From an uncultured Eubacteriales bacterium (GTDB taxonomy: Bacteria > Bacillota > Clostridia > Oscillospirales > Acutalibacteraceae), in NCBI GenBank assembly GCA_934561055.1, contig CAKTFN010000011.1, forward strand, positions 1 to 60,948: a stretch of DNA of 60,948 nucleotides, in the 5' to 3' direction. Positions 40,115 through 48,457 of the stretch are shown piece by piece. Position 1 is the stretch's first letter; the number at the start of each line of letters is the position of its first letter. Below the pieces are notes generated by a model. That model was not told where the DNA came from, ran no database searches, and worked only from the letters and a program-made list of their open reading frames with translations. A program made the position numbers and the translations under genes.

Positions 40115-41387
40115 TTAAATTACGCCCCTTTGTAATTACTCTGTCGAACGCCTTAATTTCGGCGCTTGACGTTTTTTCATAATCTACGCTGCCGTCATCG
40201 TTATAATAAGTCACGGCAGAAGCGATAACATAATTATCGCCGTAATGAATAATGTTGACCGGCTTGAAAGCAACGCGCTTTCCGTTAAGGGTATAAACAC
40301 CCTCGGTTCCGTTTTCGTCTGCGGTGAGCGCTTCGTTGCTGATTCTCAGTCCGGTATATGTTTTTACGGTTATCTGCGCTTTTTCTTTTCGCAACGAAGA
40401 AATCGCCTTGTTCATCGAAGTACACTTGAGAACGACGGCAATCACATCGCCGGCTCGGCTCGAAACGCTTTCAACCGACATATCAAGATCGTTGATTCCC
40501 TTGTCCGGAAAGCTGACCTTAACGTAATATCCCGTCTTAATCACCGACGCCTGAGCGAGGGGAATGTTGCAAACAAGATACCATGTGTGCTGACCGATAA
40601 TTTTTCCGAAAGAGCCGTCGTGGCTTTGCGCCTTGCTGTTAAGGAGCTTTTCAACGCCTGCGGCATCAATTTTTCCTTTTGCAATTTCGTCATAGCTCGC
40701 CGTGCCTTCATAGCCGTCAACGGAGCTTACGAAATATCCGGCGTACTCGGTCGTTACGGCCTTTTTCGCTCCGACGGATTTGAGAAGGCTCTTCCTTTCT
40801 TTGCGATATTGTGAAATAAGCGGAGAAAAATCAAGCTTTGTTCCCGTTGCAATCTGTCTTGTTGTGATTTTATAGCTGATGTTTCTGACAGTCTCGTCAA
40901 GATTCGTGTAATCGCCGGATTCGATGACTTTCATATAGTCGTTGACAGAGGAGGAAATTTCGCTGTTGAGAGTCATAACGTTGATATGATTGAAATTTCC
41001 CTGATCCTGAAGCTGGTTGAGATGCTCGATTTTTTCGTTGAGAAGAAGCGCTTCGTTATATGCCTTCGCTTCGCTTTCGCTCGAAAAAGAAAGGGCAATC
41101 GTCTCCCCTTTCGCAACGCTCGCACTGTCCGAAACAATCGGAACATAGACTCCGGAGTCGTTCTTTTCGAGGATTGAAATATTTTCTTTTTTTTCGGTTC
41201 TGTTTTCGTCTCTGACAACAAACGAGTCAACCGAAACAACCTGCTTGTCCGAAGTTTCAAAAATATACTCTGTCTGCACGGAACCGGTGTAGCTGAAATA
41301 TATTCCCTGAACAACATAAGCAAGCACAATCGCCGCCGCAACGGCAAGAATAATTACTGTTGTTTTAAAGTTCTTTGACCTTTTCAT
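40092..41387 (-). CDS. HlyD-like membrane protein of unknown role
   Basis: A 431-aa protein with one N-terminal transmembrane helix (KTTVIILAVAAAIVLAYVV) and a large outside part that resembles periplasmic adaptor/HlyD proteins: a barrel-sandwich-like half (VYVPIVSDSASVAKGETIAL near residue 85), a helical segment (about 110-190), and a beta-rich C-terminal half. Conserved in the same place before ylmE-sepF in many Clostridia, so a link with division or wall synthesis is more likely than efflux; no ABC partner gene is near. ATG 41387 is preferred over GTG 41396. It overlaps miaA by 23 nt. Confidence 0.75.
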   Translation of the reverse strand: MKRSKNFKTTVIILAVAAAIVLAYVVQGIYFSYTGSVQTEYIFETSDKQVVSVDSFVVRDENRTEKKENISILEKNDSGVYVPIVSDSASVAKGETIALSFSSESEAKAYNEALLLNEKIEHLNQLQDQGNFNHINVMTLNSEISSSVNDYMKVIESGDYTNLDETVRNISYKITTRQIATGTKLDFSPLISQYRKERKSLLKSVGAKKAVTTEYAGYFVSSVDGYEGTASYDEIAKGKIDAAGVEKLLNSKAQSHDGSFGKIIGQHTWYLVCNIPLAQASVIKTGYYVKVSFPDKGINDLDMSVESVSSRAGDVIAVVLKCTSMNKAISSLRKEKAQITVKTYTGLRISNEALTADENGTEGVYTLNGKRVAFKPVNIIHYGDNYVIASAVTYYNDDGSVDYEKTSSAEIKAFDRVITKGRNLSDGKVIG

Positions 41388-42324
41388 CAAGTTCACCTTT
41401 AAAGTTTTCGATTATTTCAAGGCTTTTTTGAAGCAGCGTTTCTTCGCTTTCTTCGTCAATATTAAGCCAATTGATTTTTTCGTTTCGTCTGAACCACGAG
41501 AGCTGACGCTTTGCGTACCTTCGGGTTTCGCGCTTTAGGTTTTCCGTCGCTTCTTCAAGCGATATTTTGCCGTCAAGGAAGGGTTTCAGTTCCTTATAGC
41601 CGATTGCCTGCTTTGCGGTTTGAGAATGTTCGTTTTCAAAAAATGCTTTCGTCTCCTCAAGAAGTCCGTTTTGAAGCATAACGTCAACACGGCGGTTGAT
41701 TCGGTCATAAAGAAACTGTCTGTCCTTTGCGGTAAGCCCGATTATACAAAAAGAAAATTCACTTTCTTCAAGGTGAGAAAGTTCTCTTTGTTCGCTCATT
41801 GTCTTTCCTGTTGTTTTAAAAAGTTCAAGAGCACGGACAATTCGCTTTCTGTCGTTTTTATGAATTTTCAAAGCGCTCTTTTCGTCAACCGAGAAAAGCT
41901 CGTTCCAAAGGCTTTCAAGACCTTCTTCATCGGCCCTTTTGAGAAGTTCTTCCCTCGTTTCGTTTTTTTCGTAATCAAGAAAGCTCGTGTTGTTGATTAC
42001 GGTATCGACATAAAAACCCGTTCCGCCGGCGAGGACGGGAGTTTTTCCGCGTGAAAAAATCTCATGCATTTTTGAAACGGCAAGTTCCTTGAATTCGGCA
42101 ACGGAAAAGCTTTCCCACGGTTCGACAAAATCAATGAGATGATGGGGAATGCCGTCCGCTTCTTCTTCGGTAACTTTTGCGGTTGCAATATCCATACGTT
42201 TATAAATCTGCATTGAATCGGCGGAAACAACTTCGCCGTTTTCTTTTTTCGCAACGGCAACTGCAAGCGAGCTTTTTCCGCTTGCGGTCGGGCCGACAAT
42301 AACAATGCAAAGAGGCTTTTTCAC
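41365..42324 (-). CDS. miaA: tRNA dimethylallyltransferase
   Basis: MiaA adds a dimethylallyl group to A37 of tRNAs that read codons starting with U. The 319-aa protein has the P-loop IVGPTASGKSSLAVAVAK near residue 10, SADSMQIYKRMDIATAK, VLAGGTGFYVD, and RETRRYAKRQLSWFRR near the C-terminus. The start is GTG 42324, 8 nt after AGGAGA. Its product is the substrate of MiaB, encoded 6 kb upstream in the same gene run. Confidence 0.96.
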   Translation of the reverse strand: MKKPLCIVIVGPTASGKSSLAVAVAKKENGEVVSADSMQIYKRMDIATAKVTEEEADGIPHHLIDFVEPWESFSVAEFKELAVSKMHEIFSRGKTPVLAGGTGFYVDTVINNTSFLDYEKNETREELLKRADEEGLESLWNELFSVDEKSALKIHKNDRKRIVRALELFKTTGKTMSEQRELSHLEESEFSFCIIGLTAKDRQFLYDRINRRVDVMLQNGLLEETKAFFENEHSQTAKQAIGYKELKPFLDGKISLEEATENLKRETRRYAKRQLSWFRRNEKINWLNIDEESEETLLQKSLEIIENFKGELDEKVKEL

Positions 42325-42341
42325 AGTTTGTTCTCCTAAAA

Positions 42342-44369
42342 TTACTGTATTCGTCCGAACTGCTTTTCAAGGTCGTAACGGCTCATTTCAATGAGTACCG
42401 GGCGGCCGTGGGGACAGTACCGGACGTCGTCGTTATAAAGAACTCTTTCGGCAAGAGTTTTAAGTTCGTCGGCCGAGTTTTTGAAACCGGCTTTGATTGC
42501 CGCCTTGCATGCGGCAGTGTGATAAATACGGTCGATTTTTTCCGCCTGAACGTCGGTTTTGTTGAGCATAAGGTTGTTCGCAATTTCCAAAATCACGTCC
42601 TGAACGTCGCCCTCTTCAAGAAGCATCGGGCATTCACGGACGATCACCGCACCGTTTCCGAAGTCTTCGACAAGGAAGCCGCATTTTGAAAAAACGTCAA
42701 GATTTTCAAGAACGGTGCTGTATTCGTTTTTGTTCAGCGTGACCGTCACCGGTGAAAGAAGAAGTTGAGACGAAGGTTCCTTCTTTTCCCGCTCCGCTTT
42801 CATTCGGTTGAAAATCACCCGTTCGTGGGCGGCATGCTTGTCAATGATGCAAACCTTTCCGTCATATTCGCAAATGATATATGTTTTGAAAGCTTCACCG
42901 AGGAGTCGAAGCGTCTTCGGCGGCCGGGTTTCCGTGATTGAAACCGTGCTTTTAAAAGCCGAAGGTTCCGATTCCGGTTCTTTTTTCGGTTCGGTCTTTT
43001 CAACGTTTTCATTCTTTCGGAAATCGGGGGTATTCTGCGGTTTTGTGGGAATTTCTTTCCCGTTTTTCAAGGCAAAGCTTTCGTTTGCCTTTTTTGTTTT
43101 AAACGCCGCAACCAAATCCGGTTCATTTTCTTCCTTTCGGTGGGAAAGTCGGTCATTTTCCGGTGAAAAAAGTTCGGTTGTCTTTTTAAAGTTTTCCGAA
43201 GGCATTGACTGCCAAAAATCCTTTTTCGGAAAAGGTCTTTGCGGTTCGGGCGGACGTGCGAAAACCTTTTGCGGTTCCGGTGTTTTAACTTTAACGGGTT
43301 CTTCCTCGACCATATAGAACTGAGCGTTTTCGGGCTTTGTTTTTTGTGCAACCTTTGCAAGGTCGATCTGAAGCCGTGTGTCATACTCGGAAAGAGCGTT
43401 TTTCACGGCGTAGTATATTGCGGAAGACACCCTTCTTTCATCGCTGAAACGAACCTCGGTCTTTGCCGGGTGAACGTTGACGTCAACGGTATGCGGCGGA
43501 ACGGTAATGTTCAGCACGCAGGACGGAAATTTTCCGACCATAATCGAATTTTTGTATGCATTTTCCATTGAAGCGGCGCAACCGCGCGACTTGATGAAAC
43601 GGCCGTTCAAAAAGAAATACTGCATTGTCCTTGACGGACGGGCGGAAGTCGGCTTGCAAACAAAGCCGGAAACGCCGATTCTGTCAAGCTCATAGTTCGT
43701 TTCAATCATTCCTTCGGCGAAAGTTCTTCCGAAAATTGAGTAGATTACAGAAAGGAGCTTTCCGTCGCCGGGGGTGATGAGGGTTTGCTTTCCGTCCCGG
43801 ATAAAGCGGAAGCTGATTTCCGGGTGGGAAAGAGCAACTTTATCAACAACATCGGCAACGGCATTCGCTTCGCTGACGTCCTTTTTGAGGAACTTCATCC
43901 TCGCCGGAGTGTTATAGAAAAGGTCACGGACAACGATTGTTGTTCCGTCCGGGCAGCCGGCGGTTTCGTTTTTTGTTTCCGTTCCGCCCTCGATTGAGTA
44001 AAATGTTCCGTTTTCTTCGCTGACCGTTTTGGTGAAAAGTTCGATTTTTGAAACTGCGGCGATTGAAGCGAGCGCCTCGCCGCGAAAACCGAGGGTGAAA
44101 ATGCTGTCAAGGTCGGAAGCGGATTTGATTTTGCTCGTTGCGTGGCTGACAAAAGCCTTTTGAACGTCGTCACGGAAAATTCCGCTGCCGTTATCGGTGA
44201 TTCTGATATATGTTATTCCGCCGTTGCGGATTTCAATGGTGACAGCCGTTGCACCGGCGTCAATTGAGTTTTCGCAAAGCTCTTTCACAACCGAAGCGGG
44301 TCTTTCAACAACCTCTCCGGCGGCGATAAGCTCGGCAATATTTTTCGGCAAAACATTGATTCTTCCCAC
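42342..44369 (-). CDS. mutL: DNA mismatch repair protein MutL
   Basis: MutL (675 aa) couples mismatch recognition by MutS to strand nicking. The GHKL ATPase domain has ELCENSIDAGATAV, DNGSGI, and TLGFRGEALASIAAV (about 30-105); a long, Lys/Pro-rich linker spans about 345-480. The C-terminal domain holds the metal endonuclease motif variant IDKHAAHERVIFN and CPHGRPVLIEMSRYDLEKQFGR, so this is a nicking-type MutL as expected without MutH. The start is GTG 44369 behind GGAAGGTG; an ATG 2 nt earlier is out of frame. Confidence 0.96.
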   Translation of the reverse strand: MGRINVLPKNIAELIAAGEVVERPASVVKELCENSIDAGATAVTIEIRNGGITYIRITDNGSGIFRDDVQKAFVSHATSKIKSASDLDSIFTLGFRGEALASIAAVSKIELFTKTVSEENGTFYSIEGGTETKNETAGCPDGTTIVVRDLFYNTPARMKFLKKDVSEANAVADVVDKVALSHPEISFRFIRDGKQTLITPGDGKLLSVIYSIFGRTFAEGMIETNYELDRIGVSGFVCKPTSARPSRTMQYFFLNGRFIKSRGCAASMENAYKNSIMVGKFPSCVLNITVPPHTVDVNVHPAKTEVRFSDERRVSSAIYYAVKNALSEYDTRLQIDLAKVAQKTKPENAQFYMVEEEPVKVKTPEPQKVFARPPEPQRPFPKKDFWQSMPSENFKKTTELFSPENDRLSHRKEENEPDLVAAFKTKKANESFALKNGKEIPTKPQNTPDFRKNENVEKTEPKKEPESEPSAFKSTVSITETRPPKTLRLLGEAFKTYIICEYDGKVCIIDKHAAHERVIFNRMKAEREKKEPSSQLLLSPVTVTLNKNEYSTVLENLDVFSKCGFLVEDFGNGAVIVRECPMLLEEGDVQDVILEIANNLMLNKTDVQAEKIDRIYHTAACKAAIKAGFKNSADELKTLAERVLYNDDVRYCPHGRPVLIEMSRYDLEKQFGRIQ

Positions 44370-44404
44370 ATTTTCACCTTCCTTTTTTTAAACTTTTGAT
44401 ATTC

Positions 44405-45247
44405 TTATTCGATGATTTCTTCATTTTTCATGACTATGAAGAACTTTTTATCTTCTCTAAACGAATTTTTGAGATAGTTATATAAATCCTTTTCGTTTTC
44501 AAAAACCGAGTACTGATAAGGCTTGACGAACGAAAGCTTTTCCAAAAAGCAGAGCTTTCCGTTTCCGTTAAAAAGCAAGCCTGCATGAACGGGTTCAAGA
44601 TGATATTCAGGGTAATCGTCCTCGGTATAGACCGTTATAAGCTTGATTTCGTCGCTTTCGTCAAACGTAACGCCGTATTCGTTCCATGCGTTTTTGATTA
44701 TTTCAACACATTCCTGTTGGGACATTGACTCTTTTATTTTTGGAGTCCGGTACAGCGTACCAAAGAGGTCACTGTCAGCTTTTGAAAAATGGGTTTGAGC
44801 TTTTTCCGGAGAAAGGGTGAAAAGCATACTCATTTCATTTTCCGATTCCGATACGACAGAATTTGACCGAACAAAGCTTTTATAAAGAAAGAACGCAGTC
44901 AGCTTGCAGTTATAGCCCATAAAAACGGGAAATTTTTTGTTCCAAAGCTCGCTGAGTTTATCTTCGTCATAGGTGACGGGAGAAAGGTCAAAAACTTTGT
45001 ATCCCGATTGAACGAGCGTTGTATTTTCAACGGTTTCGTGATATTCGTTGACGTCTTTTAAAAAGATATCGACTGCGTTTTGGGGTACGCCGCACGAAAG
45101 CAGAGTTTCTTTCAATTCGCTTTGAACGCCCGGATCAACAAGATTTGAATACTCTGCGGTGTTTCCACTTTCGGGCAAATCTGCTTTTTGGCAGGATACA
45201 AGAAGCATAAAGACAAAAACAAGTATTATTGAAACGAATTTTTTCAT
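44405..45247 (-). CDS. DUF4300-like lipoprotein
   Basis: A 280-aa lipoprotein. The N-terminus MKKFVSIILVFVFMLLVSCQK is a type-II signal peptide with lipobox LLVSC (lipidated Cys near residue 19). The mature part matches my recollection of the DUF4300 family: EYSNLVDPGVQSELKETL, KVFDLSPVTYDEDKLSELW, KFPVFMGYNCKLTAF. Function is unknown. I chose ATG 45247 because the longer frame to 45346 runs into mutS and hides the signal peptide. It sits between mutS and mutL, with short gaps, and is likely cotranscribed with them. LspA for its processing is encoded 7 kb downstream. Confidence 0.78.
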   Translation of the reverse strand: MKKFVSIILVFVFMLLVSCQKADLPESGNTAEYSNLVDPGVQSELKETLLSCGVPQNAVDIFLKDVNEYHETVENTTLVQSGYKVFDLSPVTYDEDKLSELWNKKFPVFMGYNCKLTAFFLYKSFVRSNSVVSESENEMSMLFTLSPEKAQTHFSKADSDLFGTLYRTPKIKESMSQQECVEIIKNAWNEYGVTFDESDEIKLITVYTEDDYPEYHLEPVHAGLLFNGNGKLCFLEKLSFVKPYQYSVFENEKDLYNYLKNSFREDKKFFIVMKNEEIIE

Positions 45248-45269
45248 AGGAAAATCTCCCGGTATATTC

Positions 45270-47900
45270 TTACATACCCTTAGCTTTTTGGGCAAGCTTA
45301 TAAAGCGTTGTGAGCGCTTCAAGCGGTGTGAGAGTATCTGCATCAATGTTTTTTAGTTCGTCGATTATTTCGTCGTCACGCTCGCTTTGAAGCGAAATTT
45401 GAAGCGGCATTTCTTCCTGTTCGTCATTCTTTTCAAAGTCGGGTCTTGCGGCGGCGTGAAGCTTTCTGTCCTCGCTTTCAAGCTCAAAAAGAATCTCTCT
45501 TGCCCGGTTGACAACGCCCGACGGTACGCCCGCAAGCTTTGCAACCTCAATGCCGTAGCTTCCGTCCGCAGGACCTCTGACAATTCGGCGAAGGAAGGTT
45601 ATCGTACTTCCGCGTTTTTTGACGGAGATGTTGTAATTTTTAACGCCGTCAAGCTTTCCCTCAAGCTCGGTAAGCTCGTGGTAATGAGTTGAAAAAAGAG
45701 TTTTTGCACCGATTTTGCGCTTGTCCGAAATATATTCAAGCACCGCCCTTGCAATGCTCATTCCGTCAAAGGTTGAGGTTCCCCTTCCGACTTCGTCAAG
45801 AATAATCAGGCTGTTCTTTCCGGCGGATTTGAGAATCGAGGCAACCTCGTTCATTTCGACCATAAACGTTGACTGGCCGGAGGCAAGGTCGTCCGATGCA
45901 CCGACACGGGTGAAAATGCTGTCGATTATCGAAAGATCCGCACGCTTCGCCGGAACAAAAGAACCGATCTGCGCCATAAGACAAATCAGTGCAACCTGGC
46001 GCATATAGGTCGATTTACCGGCCATGTTGGGTCCCGTGATGATTGAGCAACGGCTGTCACCGCAGTCAAGATAGGTATCATTCGGAACAAAGGGGCTGTC
46101 GGAAAGTACCTTTTCAACAACCGGGTGGCGGCCGTCAACAATTTCGATAACGGAGTTATCATGCATCGTCGGGCAAACGTAGTTGTTTTCGATTGCAGTT
46201 GCGGCAAGCGAAGCAATAACGTCTGCGGCGGCGATTGCGGAAGCGGTCTGCTGAATCCGGTTATATTCTTTTGCAACGGCTTTTCTTATCTGGCAAAAGA
46301 TTTCATATTCGAGTTTTACGCTGCGCTCCTGAGCGCCGAGCACCTTGCTTTCAAGGTCTTTAAGCTCCTGAGTGATATATCTTTCGCAGTTTGAAAGCGT
46401 TTGCTTTCTGATGTATGTTTCGGGAACAAGGGATTTATAGGAATTTGTAACTTCAATGTAATAGCCGAAAACACGGTTATAGCCGATTCTGAGTTTCGGA
46501 ATACCCGTTTTTTCCTTTTCGGCGGTTTCGATATCTGTGATATACTGCTTTCCGTTCTTCTCGATATAGCGAAGCGAATCAAGTTCCTCGTTAAAGCCGT
46601 CTTTAATCATTCCGCCTTCACGGACGGAAAACGGCGCGTCGGGGTCAATTGCGGAATCAATCAGCTCATGGACATCCTCAAGAAGGTCGGTCAGCGAGCA
46701 AAGCTGTTTGAGATAAGTACAGTTCATTTTTGAAAGCGCAGCTTTGACGAGCGGAAGCTGTTCAAGCGTCTGCTTGAGAGAATTGAGCTCCTTTGCGTTC
46801 GCCGTTTCGTAAACAACTCTTGTGATAAGCCGCTCAATGTCAAAAATGTTCGTCAGCGCAAACTGAAGTTCCGAAAGGCCGACGCCGTTTGAAACAAGTT
46901 CTTCAACCGCATTTTGGCGCTTAGTAATCACCGCATAGCTGATGAGCGGTTTTTCAAGCCATGTGCGAAGAAGTCTTTTTCCCATTGAAGTTTTTGTTTT
47001 GTCAAGTACCCAAAGAAGTGAGCCTTTCTTTTCTCGGCCTCGCATTGTTTCGGTAATTTCAAGATTGCGCTTTGTTGAAAAATCAATTTTCATGTACTGA
47101 TTTTCCGAGTAGAAATTGATGTCGGTAATGTTCGCAACGTCGTTTTTTTGAACGTCTTTGAGGTATTTTATCGCTGCACCGACGGCAATGAGAGCTTCCG
47201 GGCTTTCTTTAATGCCGGAGGACGAAAGCTTATCTTCGGAAAAATGATTTTCACATTCCGAAAGGCAGCCTTCATAGGAAAAGCTTTCTTCGGGATAAAC
47301 TTCGCATGAAGCTTCCATGCGTTTTGTGATGAAAGATGAAATTGCTTTGTTTTCGGCGCACTTTTTGTTGAGTACGATTTCGCTCGGAGAGAAAACGCCG
47401 AGTTCATTGATAAGCTTGGTTTCCGTTCCTTTTCCCTGGAATGATGTAACATTCAAAACACCGGTTGAAACGTCGGTAAAGCATATTCCTCCGCCGTTTT
47501 CCGAAAGGAAAACGCAGGTCAGATAGTTGTTCTTTGCGTCATCAAGCATACTGTTTTCAATAACGCTGCCCTTTGTAACAATACGGATAACGTCTCGGCT
47601 GACGAGCCCTTTTGCCGTTGCCGGATCCTCCGTCTGTTCGCAGATTGCAACTTTATATCCCTTTGAAACAAGCTTTGCAATATAGCCGTCAGCACTGTGG
47701 AACGGAACGCCGCACATCGGCGCACGCTCTTCAAGGCCGCAGCTTTTTCCGGTCAGGGTCAGTTCAAGCTCTCTTGACGCGGTTTTTGCGTCATCAAAAA
47801 ACATTTCGTAAAAATCGCCGAGACGGAAAAACAAAATAGTATCCGGGTATTGCTTTTTAATTTCAAGATATTGTTTCATCATCGGGGTCATTTCGCCCAT
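45270..47900 (-). CDS. mutS: DNA mismatch repair protein MutS
   Basis: MutS (876 aa) recognises mismatches. Domain I begins MTPMMKQYLEIKKQYPDTI with the mismatch-reading FFRLGDFYEMF (FxE) near residue 24; the lever and clamp domains follow; the ABC ATPase carries Walker A TGPNMAGKSTYMRQ near 615-630, LDEVGRGTSTFDG (Walker B) and THYHELTELE. The C-terminus ends in a helical dimerisation tail. Same-strand with mutL, separated by the DUF4300 lipoprotein gene. Confidence 0.97.
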   Translation of the reverse strand: MGEMTPMMKQYLEIKKQYPDTILFFRLGDFYEMFFDDAKTASRELELTLTGKSCGLEERAPMCGVPFHSADGYIAKLVSKGYKVAICEQTEDPATAKGLVSRDVIRIVTKGSVIENSMLDDAKNNYLTCVFLSENGGGICFTDVSTGVLNVTSFQGKGTETKLINELGVFSPSEIVLNKKCAENKAISSFITKRMEASCEVYPEESFSYEGCLSECENHFSEDKLSSSGIKESPEALIAVGAAIKYLKDVQKNDVANITDINFYSENQYMKIDFSTKRNLEITETMRGREKKGSLLWVLDKTKTSMGKRLLRTWLEKPLISYAVITKRQNAVEELVSNGVGLSELQFALTNIFDIERLITRVVYETANAKELNSLKQTLEQLPLVKAALSKMNCTYLKQLCSLTDLLEDVHELIDSAIDPDAPFSVREGGMIKDGFNEELDSLRYIEKNGKQYITDIETAEKEKTGIPKLRIGYNRVFGYYIEVTNSYKSLVPETYIRKQTLSNCERYITQELKDLESKVLGAQERSVKLEYEIFCQIRKAVAKEYNRIQQTASAIAAADVIASLAATAIENNYVCPTMHDNSVIEIVDGRHPVVEKVLSDSPFVPNDTYLDCGDSRCSIITGPNMAGKSTYMRQVALICLMAQIGSFVPAKRADLSIIDSIFTRVGASDDLASGQSTFMVEMNEVASILKSAGKNSLIILDEVGRGTSTFDGMSIARAVLEYISDKRKIGAKTLFSTHYHELTELEGKLDGVKNYNISVKKRGSTITFLRRIVRGPADGSYGIEVAKLAGVPSGVVNRAREILFELESEDRKLHAAARPDFEKNDEQEEMPLQISLQSERDDEIIDELKNIDADTLTPLEALTTLYKLAQKAKGM

Positions 47901-47933
47901 TTTGCTTTTCCCTCTTTCGTTTTTTACTTCTTT

Positions 47934-47970
47934 CCGACCGCCGACCGAAAAAAATCGGCCGGCGATTCGG
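47934..47970 (+). terminator. Hairpin with U-tract on the plus strand only
   Basis: A GC-rich stem (CCGACCGCCGACCG against CGGCCGGCGATTCGG, with small mismatches) and an A7 loop lie between ylbF and mutS. TTCTTTTTTT follows on the plus strand, but on the minus strand, where both genes are read, no U-tract follows. It may stop antisense transcripts or act as an RNA stabiliser rather than end the operon. Confidence 0.5.
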
Positions 47971-47978
47971 TTCTTTTT

Positions 47979-48401
47979 TTAGTGGCAGCAGTCCGAAGAA
48001 CAGCTTTCGCAATCGCAACCGCAACTGTGTTCATCTTGCTTTTCCGGCTCGCAGGTTGCGGGGTCTGCGCCGTTGACGCAAAGGCCGAGAATCTGCATGA
48101 TATAATTCATCATATCGTCGATTTCTTTTCTTGCCGCTTCATAAGCCTTCATTCTTTCGTTGCCCATGAACTTGTCATAAACGGCGTTGAATTCACGCTC
48201 ATAGCCGGCCATTTTTTCGGAATCGGGATTTTCCTGTGCGGCTTCACGCTGATAATTCATCTGAACGAGCTGAATCTGACCCATGAGGTCAAGAAGCTCC
48301 TGATCTTTTTCATTCTCTTCTCTTGCTTTTGCAAAAGCGAGATATCTTTCGTCCTGCTGGATTGCCGCGCCGAGTTCGCGCGCGAGTTTGATTACGTCCA
48401 T
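47979..48401 (-). CDS. YlbF family regulator with Cys-rich tail
   Basis: A 140-aa helical protein of the YlbF/YmcA family. In Bacillus these proteins form the Y-complex with YaaT, which carries Fe-S clusters, aids RNase Y and affects competence, biofilm and sporulation. The YlbF domain (about 1-105) has LARELGAAIQQDERYLAF and LMGQIQLVQMNYQRE. The C-terminal 35 residues hold eight cysteines, ending SCGCDCESCSSDCCH, fit for metal or Fe-S binding. ATG 48401 (AAGGAG 8-9 nt upstream) replaces a longer unsupported frame. It lies 56 bp after miaB. Confidence 0.87.
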   Translation of the reverse strand: MDVIKLARELGAAIQQDERYLAFAKAREENEKDQELLDLMGQIQLVQMNYQREAAQENPDSEKMAGYEREFNAVYDKFMGNERMKAYEAARKEIDDMMNYIMQILGLCVNGADPATCEPEKQDEHSCGCDCESCSSDCCH

Positions 48402-48457
48402 GTAAAGTACTCCTTGTGAAAAAATAATATATTGATAGTCGTGCCTTTCGGCACGTT

